Assembly (NCBI GenBank): GCA_963573385.1
Contig: CAUYLG010070401.1
Location: 62,001-126,000, forward strand
From: Cacajao melanocephalus
Lineage: Eukaryota > Chordata > Mammalia > Primates > Pitheciidae
Length of the DNA stretch: 64,000 bases
Direction of reading: 5' to 3'
Below are positions 1 through 15,619 of the stretch, one piece after another; positions within the stretch are counted from its first letter, which is position 1, and each line of letters opens with the position of its first letter. Made by a program: the position numbers and the translations under genes. The notes beneath the pieces were generated by a model. It was not told the origin of the DNA, did no database searches, and was given only the letters and a program-made list of their open reading frames with translations.

Positions 1-1640
1 GACCCAGGGTTGCAAACCACTGCCTGAGATCATTAAATCATCCTCGGGCAGACCTATTATACAATGCCCATTTTGACACTGAAATTGTTGCAGGACTTCC
101 TTCTCAGTTCAGATGAAAACCAGGCTCTTGTCGCATGGCCAGGAAAGATTAGATTCATGAACACACAGAAGGGTGAGGAAAGTGGAATCTATTGGGTGAG
201 AAAGGAAAAAGAGAAAACCTTTCAGCAGAGCAAGAGGGACCGGCTCCCACCCCACCACACAGGGACTCAAAAGGCCAAGATCCTCCTCTCTGCAAACGTC
301 GTGAAGTTCTGCAGCTCCACTCCATTCTCCCAGTGGCCAGGCCGATTGGTTGTACCATCCCCAAATATGCTGAATTGGTTCCTCAATTATTTTGAGTCCA
401 ACACTTGGAGAAATCGACATTTCGGAAAGGGTGAGCTGACCTGTCTCTCCCTGCATGCAGTAAGCCATGAAGATTCCTCCAGGAAGCGCACCTTTGCCAG
501 AGCAGGACGAGAAAGCAGCCCTTATTACCAGAGCCTGGGCACAGGAGGCTGCATAAGGAAGATGAATGAATATACTTCCTGCAGTAACCCTCATCTCCCA
601 CTCGTTTTACACCCTCTCCTGTAGATCTCCTACTGACTGCCCTAGAAATGTACTTCCCTTAGCCAGATCCGCATCTGAAGTTTTAGCCTCACAGCCGAGG
701 AAATCAACGATGCAGACACACCAAGGGTGAGGTCACAGCAGAAGCAGAAATGTAACAGGTGAAAGAAAGAGAACAGCCCTCTGTTGCAGAGAGGGGTCCC
801 AGAAAGGATGGCCATTCAGCAGTGAAAGGCAAGGGTTTTTATAAGTGAGCTAGAGGGGAGGCGGTATCTTATCTACATAGGGTGCAAAAAAACAGTTAGG
901 ACCAGGTGTGCTGGCTGCGTATAGTGCACATCTCCGGCAGCCCCCACCCCAACCTGTGATTATGCAGGCGGATCCTTTGCCTGAGCGACTCCGTGTTGCT
1001 TTCCTACTGTGCATGTGCTAAACCAGAGGACGTGGAGCCCCCATGGTGGGCATGCCTGGCGCCAGGGAGCCCTTTCTATTGGTGCAGCTGCAGGCATCCC
1101 CCTCCCCCGCCCTCATGCAAGCTTCCAAAAAAGGGAAGGAATGTGCTAAGGCCCACTGTGCTTGCTGAGACCAACCATTTGTGAAGTTTGCTGATGACCC
1201 AGGAGCTCCCCGCTCTGTGCTGATGACCCAGGAGCTCCCCATCTGTGCTGGAGCTGCTTCCTTATCTCCATTTATAGCCCGGTCTTTCAGGCTGCTGTTT
1301 GTTAGAGAAGAGGTGATTTCTTGGGATGCTTTTTATTACAAGGGTAGTTCTGCTGAGGACTCTGCCCTAACTACCTACCTAGCTAATTTCTTTGTACCTC
1401 AATAGCATCTCTTGCCAAATTTATCATTTTTTGTCTTAAAATCATCTTGCTCTGGCCACTTCAGACTTTAGTCTCTCATGAAGATCCCCACATATTTGTA
1501 AAACCACTAAGATTTGGATGCCTCTCCCTTGTTAATCGGCCTGGTGTCAGTTTGGTTTCTAGATCCAGGTGAAGAGCCCACTAAGAGCTAGGCAAGACTG
1601 GAGGTAGCCTCTGGCTCCTCATACCACCCATCTTTTTCTC
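1..1640. other. Left edge, AUNIP intron 1; probable old LTR remnants
   Basis: No exon was recognised here. About 860-1,620 has the look of an old LTR: a TTTATAGCC box near 1273 and a terminal stretch near 1,530-1,600 (TTGTTAATCGGCCTGG, then GTCAGTTTGGTTTCTAG) of the type seen in class I ERV LTRs. The family was not assigned. A 29-bp unit containing CTGATGACCCAGGAGCTCCC occurs twice in tandem (starts 1191 and 1220). Open frames at 64-624 (plus) and 109-594 (minus) overlap each other and show no familiar domain. Confidence 0.35.
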
Positions 1641-1644
1641 TCCT

Positions 1645-2408
1645 TTTTTTTTTTGAGACAGAGTCTCACTCTGTTGCCCAGGCTGGAGCACAGTAGCTCA
1701 ATCTCGGCTCACTGCAACTGAGGAAGGAGACCCAGGCATCTGGGATCACCTCCCCCTTGACCTCCACACTGCATTTCAATAGAAGAAAAGGCTGGCCAAC
1801 TGGTGCCTCCTAAATCGCCTTCCTATAAGACAGCAGGTGTGGTATGGGGGAATCTCTCTGGAAGACACTGTTTTTACTTAAACAAGATCAAACGCCCACC
1901 CCACTCCTCCATCCAGAGATCTGAACTCTTTTATATGTGATTTCTAAAGCTGTAAACCCAAGACCCTTTCACTTGTCATTTCTGAGGCTGCAAATCTAAG
2001 ATCCCTTCACATGTAATATCTCGAGTGTGAGCCTATATAAAGGCAGAGCTTCTCTTTGTTAGGGGAGCTTGGCCGTTTGGACAAAACATAAAGCCTTGCT
2101 CCCGGGCCGTAATAATAAAACCCCTTCCTTCCTTTTCTAGTTCGGTGTCAGAGAGGTCTGTTTCTCGAGGCCGCTCCTGCTTCACAACCTCCGCTTCCCA
2201 GGTTCAAGCAATGCTCCTGCCTCGGCCTCCCTGTAGCTGAGATTACAGGCGTGCAACACCATCACTCCCGGCTCATTTTTTGTATTTTTAGTAGAGACAA
2301 GGTCTTACCATGTTGGCCAGCCTGGTCTCAAACTCCTGACCTCAGGCAATCTACCCACCTCAGCTTTCAAAGTGCTGGGATTACAGGCATGAGCCACTGC
2401 ACCTGACC
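1645..2408 (-). mobile_element. Alu, minus orientation, split by a solo LTR
   Basis: The Alu starts with a T-run and GAGACAGAGTCTCACTC at 1645-1718, stops after CACTGCAAC, and resumes at 2185 with CAACCTCCGCTTCCCAGG. It continues to GAGCCACTGCACCTGACC near 2408. The two halves are contiguous in the Alu consensus apart from the duplicated CAAC, so the intervening 466 bp are a later insertion. Confidence 0.93.
1719..2184 (+). mobile_element. Solo endogenous retroviral LTR inside an Alu
   Basis: The element runs from TGAGGAAGGAG to CTGCTTCA, so it has TG...CA ends. It is flanked by a 4-bp target duplication, CAAC, at 1715-1718 and 2185-2188; a 4-bp duplication is typical of class I (gammaretrovirus-like) ERVs. 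Inside are a TATATAAAGG box at 2034-2043 and an AATAAA signal at 2114-2119, in the correct order for an LTR promoter and poly(A) site in plus orientation. No viral genes are present, so it is a recombined solo LTR. The family was not assigned. It is younger than the Alu it interrupts. Confidence 0.85.
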
Positions 2409-3975
2409 CTCTTTTTTCTTACTAAGCCAGGAACTGAGGAAGGCAGCCCCGCTGCACGACTGACTGCTTCCAGGGAGAGAGGGGTCCCTGCAGCTGCCTC
2501 CATAGGTCAGACTGCACATACAAGGCGGCCCTTTAACCTCCGGCTCCGGGGAGACAGAAATGAATGAGAAAAGAGGAAAACAGGGTGGTGAGGTGCTGGG
2601 AAGGAGGCAGGCAGAGGGCAGTGCCTGGTCAAGGACAGAAACAGACGCTTAACTAGTAGTACAACCTGAGCCCTGAGGTTTTCGCTTTTTGTTTTGTTGC
2701 CTCTTAAAAGTCATTTAAACCCTGCAAGTAGTATTTATCTAAGAAAAAGAAGAAACCGGAATTTGCCTCTGGGGCAGACTGATGTTTTGTTTCAGAAAGA
2801 ACACTGAAATGCGTCTTTGATTAATAAATATACGGCATCAGCCACTGTGGTTCTAGACACCCTGGTCTGAATGCGGAGGTTTTAGTCCAGGCAGCTACAC
2901 CTTCTGTGCGAAGGAAATGGCAGAATCAGAACTGTTTCTGAAAAAAAACGTTAGTTGGTTTATAACTCATTATATCATTAAGGGGCTAGAAACTATTTTG
3001 TATCTCAGGTGGATCTGCAGTGGCTGCCACTGAACTCCATCGTTTCTGGGGTGCAGGGTGTGCGCTGGATCCCTTGAATGGGCGTCTGTGGGAGACCAGG
3101 GCCGGGTGGAGAATCGATGAGAAGGGAAGGAGGCCCCGTCCTCTCCTCAGCCCTGCACAGGGGACGGGGTGGGGCTGGCTGTGCCCTGAGCCTGCTGCTT
3201 CCCCAGGCTTCAGTCCCCGTGGGCACCCATTATATTCTGAAGGACCCATGACAAGCGAGCAGCCCCAAGGCTAAGGCAGGGTGCCCGTCCAGCACAGTGG
3301 GCATTTCTGCCACCAGTCACCTGGGGAGAGGCTGATTCTAGACAGGAAATGCAGACATGGAGGCCAACCTCAGGCTGGAGCCATGGCAGCTCCACGGGTC
3401 CTCCCAGCAGCTGGGCGCGACCCCAGGTCAGGGACAACACAAAGCCCAACTAGGAAAGGGAGGAGGGAGGGGCCTCTCCTTCACATAAGGGCCACCTGGA
3501 AGCCAGGTGGGGTCCCTTGCAGGGATCCTCAAGGACAGACCTTTCTGGAGGCTCTGACAGTAGCCTCATCCAGGAGACCACTGTGTCACCTGAGCTCACC
3601 TCCCTCCCCTTCTCCATGCCTTGCCTCCAGGATGCTCTGGTTTCGGACATGGTGTGGGAATGTCAGGGAAGCCAATCCATGCTTGAAACACAGTGCTGGG
3701 TGCCACAGCGGTGTGTGGTCAGGGCAGCAGCCTGGGCCAGGGATGGCCGTACCGTACCTGACTCCACACCACACACGCCCGAGACACTCACACCAAAACC
3801 TCAGGCTCCTAAGAGTGCTCCGAAGGGCTGAGACTGGAGTGAGGAGGGGACCCAGGATGGAAAATTCACAGGATTCAAGAGCGGCTGAGGGATTCATGGA
3901 GACAGGACATATGGCTTAGGTGGCACTCACAGCCTGGCAAGGCCTAGATGTACAAGCTAGGGATGAATGCCTTAC
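2409..3975. other. Intronic sequence, no gene recognised
   Basis: Unique-looking, moderately G+C-rich DNA at 3,000-3,900 with several overlapping open frames on both strands (for example 3281-3919 plus and 3586-3897 minus). None resembles a known protein, and the frames fall where CpG-poor, G+C-rich sequence makes stops rare. I see no convincing exon. Confidence 0.5.
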
Positions 3976-4260
3976 ATGATTGATTGGTGGGTGGGTGGAT
4001 GGATGGATAGACAGAGCAAACAGAGATCCAAGTATGAGATGGATGATGAGAGAGAGAAGTATAGGGCGGATAAATAGATGATAGAAAAGACAGATACAGG
4101 ATGAATAGATAGGGATACAGGTATAGGATGGATGGAGAAAGACATAAGTATAGGGTGAATGGATAGAAAAGATACAGGTATATAGGATGGATGGGTACAC
4201 AAATAGGTATAGAATGAATGAATGGATAGAGATATAGGATGAATAGACAGAAATATAGGT
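3976..4260 (+). repeat. Degenerate GGAT/GATA-rich tandem repeat, left part
   Basis: A simple-repeat-derived tract built of GGATGGAT, GATAGA, TATAGGATGAATGG and similar words in irregular order. It stops at an LTR at 4265, and a closely similar tract (shared run AAGTATAGGGTGAATG) resumes at about 5,450-5,640. The minus-strand open frames across it (Tyr, Leu, Ile, Ser, Pro-rich) are products of the repeat. Confidence 0.8.
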
Positions 4261-4264
4261 AATG

Positions 4265-4820
4265 TGTCAGTCCTCCAAGTCCAAGCCTGGCCATTTTAGC
4301 CTTGGTGACCCATATGTACACCTCTGGATGGTCCCCAGGAGGCAGAAAGTCTGAAGTCACTGCAAGTAACAACGTGGCCACAGAAAGAAGTCAAACAACT
4401 TGTTCCTGCCTCAACTATTGCTCTCCCCCTGCAACCTGCAACCATTGTTCCTGCTCAGCCTTGCAGAATTTCCCCCCTGGACATTAGGTTTCTCAGGACC
4501 CCCACCCCTGTAACTATGTAATTTACCATACCCTCCCCTCTACTTGCAACCGATAACCCCCACCCTTATGATCATGCCTGTTTGTAACAGGTGACCCCTA
4601 CCCTTGTGACCATGCATGCGGTGACACCCTTCCGCTCCCTAGAATAGATTACCACCTTTAACTGACCACTGGCCCCAACCTATAAAACTAACTTCTATCC
4701 CACCACCCTCCACTGACTCTCCTTTCCGACTAGGCCCGCCAACACCTGGGTGAATAAACAGCCACGTTGCTCACACAAAGCCTGCCTGGTGGTCTCTTTA
4801 CACCAGCGACGTCCCTAACA
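4265..4820 (+). mobile_element. Solo LTR, HERV-H/LTR7-like
   Basis: Starts TGTCAGTCCTCCAAGTCCAAGC and ends GTCCCTAACA. The 3' part (GACTCTCCTTTCCGACTAGG, TGAATAAACAGCC, GTTGCTCACACAAAGCCTG, TGGTGGTCTCTTTACAC) resembles LTR7 of HERV-H closely, by memory. A TATAAA box at 4681-4686 and AATAAA at 4753-4758 are in proper order. The word ATAGG occurs just after the right end and, five bases off, before the left end, so a target duplication is possible but not clean. It could belong to a sister family of LTR7. Confidence 0.72.
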
Positions 4821-4826
4821 ATAGGA

Positions 4827-5345
4827 TTGATGGACCAATGAGTTCCTGGACCAAACCGAGGGTCAGGCTGCTGATTCTTGTGGCCCAATAACTAGATGCA
4901 GAAGAACTGGGACAGAAGAGAGTTTATTTCTGTAACCAGGTACAGGAAGAAGGCCGGGAAATTATCAGTAGACCAACTCAAAATCACAAAGTTTCCCAGA
5001 GCTTAAATACCTTCCAAGCTATACGTCTATGTGTAAGTGTGCATTTATCTAAACACTTAAGTGATTTCCTTCTCATCTATAACTAAGGTCTGAGTCCAGA
5101 AGACCTTCCTCTGGAGCCTCAGTAAATTTACCTCATCTAAATGGGTCCAGGTACTGGGGTGATTACCCTCATCTTGTCTCCCGCTAAATCATGGAGGTCT
5201 GGTGAGTTTCTTCAGACCCCCAGCAAGCCTGTTTAATCTTAAAAGGGTCTTTTTAAGAACTCCTTCATTATCTTGTGATGCTTCAAGGCCCAGGAAAGGC
5301 CTGGGCAAAACTCTCGGTGGGCTTCTGTGACATTCCAGCCTTCAT
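4827..5345 (-). mobile_element. Probable antisense solo LTR
   Basis: On the minus strand this reads as an LTR: start TGAAGGCTGGAATGTCAC, a TATTTAAGC box at about 5,008-5,000, AATAAACTCTCTTC (signal at 4928-4923), and an end near CCATCA. Its ends are not certain and no clean target duplication was seen. It follows directly on the LTR7-like element, both lying in the gap of the split tandem repeat. Family not assigned. Confidence 0.55.
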
Positions 5346-5449
5346 ATAAGGGGACTGGTTCTATTGGCTTTTAATGTTTAACTTAACCACATCGTCTGTG
5401 CTGAAACGGCTCTGATAGAAGCCTGCGTTAGTAAGACCTGGCCGCCACC

Positions 5450-5645
5450 AATGAATGGAGAAAGACTTTAAGTATAGGGTGAATGAAAGAAAACAGAAAG
5501 AGATAGAGGATGGATGGGTAGACATGTATGAGTATAGAATGAATAAACAGAGGTATGGGATGGGCGAAGAGAAGACTGATTGACTGATAGATTTAAAAGC
5601 ATAGGACAGATGATGAGTGACAGACATATAGGTGGAGGATGAATA
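5450..5645 (+). repeat. Degenerate GGAT/GATA tandem repeat, right part
   Basis: Same vocabulary as 3976-4260, including GAATGGAGAAAGAC, AAGTATAGGGTGAATG and GGATGGATGGGTA in the same order as at about 4,130-4,195. This suggests one original tract that was duplicated or split, now with about 1.2 kb of ERV sequence between the halves. Confidence 0.75.
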
Positions 5646-6460
5646 ATGGACACTTTTGTTGTCTTCCTAAAATGTGGACAAGGGGCAGAGAAAGGACAGA
5701 AAAACATGAATGCACGAGAACCTCAGAAGACAGATTGTTCACTTCTGCTCTTTACACTCCAGCAAGAGGGTTTAGAAGCAAAATTCAATGGCTCCCAGCC
5801 TCTGTCTTCAGATATCTGTGATAGATATATTTCCAGCAATGTCACCTGACAGCAATCGGGAAGCAAAACCCGACAGAAACTAGAACTCCAAGAACCAAAG
5901 TGTATGCTGTCTCTGTCCCCCATGGTGACACACAGAACATAGGAGGAGGCCGCTGGCCCATGGGCCAGCCCTCAGCTTCTCCCACACACCCCACAGCCCA
6001 GAGTGTCCCTCCAGCGTGGCCCCTTTGCCCCTCACCTTCCTCAAGCTGAAAGAGAAGGGGTCATGCCTGCTTCCTGAGACTATCAAGCGGCCCAAACAAC
6101 AGCTATTCTAAAGCAAGTGGGCTATTTGGGGATCAAAGACCCTATGGAGGACCAACCATTATCAGTAACAGTGCCAGTCCCCCAGAAATGCCAGTGCCAG
6201 ATGGATTCTGCTGGGGGGCAGGAGAGGCTTTTGTGATGAAATGGAGCCCAGTGGGACTTTCAGTTCTCATCCCGTGTGAAAGTTCTAAATGCGATCCGGC
6301 CCCCATATACACCGAGTGTCGCTTTCTATACATAAAGCTGGTTATCTGCTGTTACCTGGAAGTGAAAAAATCGCTCATTTTGGAAGTTTTCTTGGCTTTC
6401 TTCCTGTCACAGGCGTTTGAACCAGGGTGACTATCTTGCTTGTATAGGGGCTGGGTAAAA
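5646..6460. other. Intronic sequence, nothing recognised
   Basis: Unique-looking sequence with short open frames on both strands. No repeat consensus, RNA gene or exon was recognised. Confidence 0.5.
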
Positions 6461-7125
6461 TGAGGCTGAGACCTACTGCGCTGCACTCCCAGGGGGCCGG
6501 GCATCCTTAGTCACGGGAAGGATGAGATAGAAGGTGGGCCCAAGATACAGGTCGCAAAGACCCTGCTGATAACACAGGACGCAGTAAAAAGAGGACCAAA
6601 ACCAAGATGATGATGAAAGCGCCCTCGGGTCATCTCACTGAAGTTCAACACTAATTAAAACGCATCAGCATGCCAAAAGACAGTCCCACCAGCCCTTGAG
6701 TTTACGAATGCCATGGTAACGGGAAGTTACCCTATATAGTCTAAAAAAGGAGATCCTTGGTTCTGAGAAATCCCTACCCTTTTCCCAGAAACCTCATGAA
6801 TAATCCAATCCACTCGTTGTTTAGCATATAATCCAGAAATACCGGCAGGGCATGGTGGGTCACGCCTGTAACCCCAGAACTTTGGGAGACCGAGGCGGGC
6901 GGATCACCTGAGGTCAGGAGTTCAAGACCACCCTGGCCAACATGGTGAAACCACGTCTCTATTAAAAACACAAAAATTAGCTGGGTGTGGTGGCAGGCAC
7001 CTGTAATCCCAGCTACCTGGGAGGCTGAGACAGGAGAATCGCTTGAACCAGGAGGCAGAGGTTGCAGTGACCTGAGATTGCACCACTGCACCCCAGCCTA
7101 GACAACAAGAGCAAAATTCTATCCC

Positions 7126-7156
<31 letters not shown>

Positions 7157-7317
7157 CACCTTTAAGCACACCCAGTTCAGTAGCCCTTGCTGCTGCTCTG
7201 CCCAAAGAGTAGCCATTCTTTATTGCTTTACTTGCTTAATAAACTTGCTTTCATGTTGGGATCCCAACCGTGTGAATGCTTGTCTTGAGCCCAGACACAG
7301 GGACCCCTGTAAGAGGG
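6461..7317 (+). mobile_element. ERV class I LTR interrupted by an Alu
   Basis: Begins TGAGGCTGAGACCTACTG and includes GGAAGTTACCCTATATAGTC, CATGAATAATCCA and TTAGCATATAATCCAGAAATA. After the Alu it continues AGTAGCCATTCTTTATT, then CTTAATAAACTTGCTTTCA (AATAAA near 7239). The text is that of a common human ERV1 LTR whose name I cannot assign with confidence. The end near GACCCCTGTAAGA is approximate. Confidence 0.7.
6843..7133 (+). mobile_element. Alu, plus orientation
   Basis: Full-length Alu (GGCAGGGCATGGTGGGTCAC through the A-rich tail), inserted in the ERV1 LTR. Its tail runs into a (GA)n microsatellite at about 7,132-7,156. Confidence 0.93.
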
Positions 7318-7692
7318 AAGTCGCGATAAAGGAGTCAGGAACAGACAAAGGGAATCTAGCTAAAAGATAACAGGATGATCGAAACCAGAAACACCTGCAG
7401 TCACTGACCTAAATATTGTTTATGTGCACCAGGAATAACCATTACCCTTTACTACCACTGATTGTGTGTCTGTCACCTCTATTGTACAGAGTATGTGATT
7501 TAGTGATCTGTTGTTTTTTACACTGACGTAAACCAGAGCCTGGAAAATGTATATAATCGAGGACTTTGAGAAATAAAGCCGTTGTTGGAGCATAGGCTCT
7601 TCAACCCTCCTGACCCGCCTGTCTGTCTCTCTCTTTCTTCTTGCGCACCTCCCATTCAGGTTGGAATCCTCTTGCTGGTCGAGAGTTCCCAG
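7318..7692 (+). mobile_element. Probable second LTR remnant
   Basis: LTR-like organisation: a TATATAATCG box near 7550, GAGAAATAAAGCCG (AATAAA near 7571), a CT-rich stretch and an end TTCCCAGCA. It abuts the preceding LTR end and the L1 that follows. Family and exact left border are unresolved. Confidence 0.45.
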
Positions 7693-7694
7693 CA

Positions 7695-11100
<3,406 letters not shown>

Positions 11101-11858
11101 CATTAGCTGTATTAATGTTGTATTGCTGTGTAATAAATTACCACAAAACTTAGAAACTTAACATAAGGGCAGGAAAATGAAGCTCCACCTCTTGAAGGAA
11201 AGAGTGTGGACATACTTTAAAACCATCACGGTCCACCTTCTGGCCCCAAATTACTTACATTCTTCCCATATGCAAAATATACTTCCTCCCTCCCAAAACT
11301 CTATAAAAGTCTCATCTCTTTACAGCATTAGCTCAATATCAAGGATACTAGCATCTAAAACAGGTACATGTGAAGTCCAAAAGTATAGTTTAAGTACAGT
11401 TCCTTTAGATCTATAGGCCTGTAAACTAAAGACAAATTATCTTCCCTCATACATCTAACATACAATTTGGAACAGGCATAACTGTTATAGACATTTTGTT
11501 CAAAAAGGGGGAAATATAAGAGGTACAAGTGGGTCATCAGTCAATGGCAATTCTGAAATCCAGCCAGGCATTTATTATCTCACAACTTCTGTGCATGAAG
11601 AATCTGGGTTAAGCCTAGATGGCTGGATCTGTCTCACAGTCTAGTGAGGCTGCATTCAAGGTATCAACCAGAGGTGTAGTATCCATTTTCAAGATGACCC
11701 CCTCACGCACACAACTGTTGGCAAAAGGCCTCAGCTCCTCACTGCATGAAACTCTCCACAGAGCTGCTTGAGTGTCCTTGCAACATGACAGCTGGCTTCT
11801 CCCAAAGAGACAATGAAGTTATAGCTACAATGTCATTTATGACCCAGACTCAGAATTT
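11101..11858. other. Intronic sequence, no gene recognised
   Basis: A+T-rich DNA without a recognised exon. The TTAATGTTGTATTGCTGTGT and AATAAATTACCACAAAAC text near 11,110-11,150 resembles old LTR or mammalian interspersed repeat sequence, but I could not assign it. Confidence 0.4.
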
Positions 11859-12070
11859 TTTTTTTTTTTTGAGATGGGAGTCTCACTGTCACCCAGTCTG
11901 GAGTGAAGTGGCGCGACCTTGGTTCACTGCAACCTCCACCCTCTGACTTCAAGCAATTCTCCTGCCTCACCTTCCTGAGTAGCCAGGGATTATAGGCACC
12001 CACCACCCAAGCCTGGCTAATTTTTGTGTTTTTAGTAGAAATAGGGTTTTAACCACGTTGGCCAGGCTTA
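11859..12070 (-). mobile_element. Alu, minus orientation, truncated
   Basis: T-run and GAGATGGGAGTCTCACTGTC to CCACGTTGGCCAGGCTTA; ends in the right part of the element. Confidence 0.9.
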
Positions 12071-12237
12071 GACTCAGATTCTAACACTAACCTACCACAT
12101 TCTATTCATTGGAGTCACAAAATACTGCCTATGCTCAAAGAAAGAGGAATTAAGTTCTATCTTTTAAAGGGAAAAGTACTGAAGAATGTGTAGACATATG
12201 TTAAAATTCCCACACTTCTTTACCCATGATAAACATT

Positions 12238-12360
12238 TTTTATTTTTTGTAGAGTTGGGCTCTCACTATGTTGCCCAGGCTGGTCTCAAATTTCTGGCCT
12301 CAGGTGATCCTCCTGTCTCAGCTTCCCAAAGTGCTGAGATTATAGGCACGAGCCATGGCC
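12238..12360 (-). mobile_element. Alu monomer-sized fragment, minus orientation
   Basis: TTTTTTGTAGAGTTGGGCTC to GGCACGAGCCATGGCCC; only the part nearest the 5' end of the Alu remains. Confidence 0.85.
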
Positions 12361-12417
12361 CAATTTAATTTTTTTAAACAAATACATATTACTTTCATAA
12401 TATAAAAACAAAATGAG

Positions 12418-13280
<863 letters not shown>

Positions 13281-13281
13281 A

Positions 13282-13592
13282 GGCCAGGTGTGGTGGCTCA
13301 CGCCTGTAATCCTAGCACTTTGGGAGTCTGAGGTGGGTGGATCACTTGAGGCCAGGAGTTCGAGAGCAGCCTGGCCAACATGGTGATATCCTGTCTCTAC
13401 TAAAAATACAAAAATTAGCCAGTTGTGGTGGCACATGCCCATAATCCCAGCTACTCAGGAGGCTAAAGCAGATTATCACTTGAACTTGGGAGGTGGAGGC
13501 CGCAGTGACCTGAGATCATGCCATTGCACTCCAGCTTGGGTGACAGAGCAAGACTCCATCTCAAAAAACAAACAAACAAAAAACAACAACAC
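13282..13592 (+). mobile_element. Alu, plus orientation
   Basis: GGCCAGGTGTGGTGGCTCAC to a tail of A-runs with CAAACAAACAAA. Confidence 0.93.
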
Positions 13593-13702
13593 AGAATTAT
13601 AGACAGACAAATATTGGCTATCCTCTTCCCTGTGGGATATTCATTCCCTTTCTCTCTCTCCTGAACTCTTTCTAGTTCTATTTCTGTCTTCTTTCTAAAT
13701 TA

Positions 13703-14012
<310 letters not shown>

Positions 14013-14060
14013 TGGTATACAAGTTTCCCACCCATCCCATGTCATTCAAGAATGTATTCT

Positions 14061-14354
14061 GGCTGGGCACGGTGGCTCACACTCGTAATCCCAGCACTTT
14101 GGGAGGCCGAGGTGGGTGGATCACAAGGTCAGGAGTTCGAGACCAGCCTGGTCAACATGGTGAAACCCCATCTCTACTAAAAATATAAAAATTAGCTGGG
14201 TGTGGTGGCAGATGACTGTAATCTCAACTACTCAGGAGGCTGAGGCAAGAGAATCACTTGAACCCTGGAGGCAGAGGTTGCAGTAAGCCAAGATCACACA
14301 ATTGCACTCCAGCCTGGGCGACAGAGCAAGACTCCACTCCCAAAAACAAAAAAG
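14061..14354 (+). mobile_element. Alu, plus orientation
   Basis: GGCTGGGCACGGTGGCTCAC to CTCCCAAAAACAAAAAAG. Confidence 0.93.
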
Positions 14355-14407
14355 TATTCTAAGGGGGGTACAAATGGCTTACTCCTAATTCAAGGAGTAA
14401 TAAATAG

Positions 14408-14716
<309 letters not shown>

Positions 14717-15619
14717 TCATTTTTAAAAAAATAAAACAATCAAATTTTTCATCTGTAAAACCAGGATGACAGAATCTACTTTATTGAATTTTGGTGAGCA
14801 CCTGCCATTGATAAGGTGTATAAAGTCCCAGCAAAGTGCCTGACACTTAGAAAGCACTCAATAAAGATTGGGTATTATTATTATTTATATACCTCTTTTC
14901 TTCCCTTATAAGACTGTGAGCAACTTGAGAGCAAGAATCCTGCCCCTGGTGTCTGTTTTGAGCCTGTTTTCTGTGTGTAAAATGGATATCCTTACACTAT
15001 CTACCACATAGAATTGTACCAAACAAGATAACATATCTAAAATACTTAGCACCAGCATAAAATGCTCAATAAACAGGAACGATTATTATCCTACACTTCT
15101 GTTTCTTTATAATGACTGAGAGCATCTTGCCTAGGTGACAGACCTGACTGTAACCGCCAGCTCCTCCTAGTTGGGCAGGCCTAGGTTAGTTACTCAACCT
15201 CAGTTTCCTCATTCCCAGCAAGAATGAGGATACATATAACCCATATTCAGTACCCAATGCACTATCCGGCACCCAGTGATTGCTCAATAGACAGGCCAGC
15301 TCCCCTTCCCATAGCTTCTACTTTTCCCCTCAAAGTTACCGGTTCTGGGCAGGTAGATGGCCTGCAACCGGCAAATTGGGTGGAAACAGACCCTGGGGTG
15401 AGAATTTCCCAAATTTGCATTCGCATCCATCTCCCAATCCTCCAGCCTCTACTAGGACGTCGTGCAGGGACTCTGGGCTCCTCGGGAGCCTGCTCAGTTA
15501 AACTGCTCAGAGCGAACTTTCCCGCCGCCTCTCCCACACCTGAACCTCGCCGCCCGGCCACGCACCGCTCCTCCCCGCCCCTCCACAGCACGCGCTTCCT
15601 TCCGCCCCCCACCCCTCCC
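14717..15619. other. AUNIP intron 1 with MIR/L2-type remnants
   Basis: Several MIR-like phrases (CATCTGTAAAACCAGGATGA, AAGCACTCAATAAAG, CTCAGTTTCCTCATTCC) at about 14,750-15,230. From 15,250 on the sequence becomes G+C-rich toward the AUNIP promoter, which explains overlapping open frames at 15,224-15,725 on both strands. No exon recognised. Confidence 0.45.

Noticed and set aside
64..624. A 186-codon plus frame overlapping a 161-codon minus frame at the left edge
   Set aside because: Both strands open over the same stretch, no domain, no splice or promoter context, and the region looks like intronic or repeat-derived DNA.
3281..3919. A 212-codon plus frame in AUNIP intron 1
   Set aside because: No recognisable domain, overlapping frames on the other strand, and no sign of exon structure.
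3916..4381. Hydrophobic Tyr/Ile/Ser/Pro-rich minus frames resembling membrane proteins
   Set aside because: They are translations of the GGAT/GATA tandem repeat.
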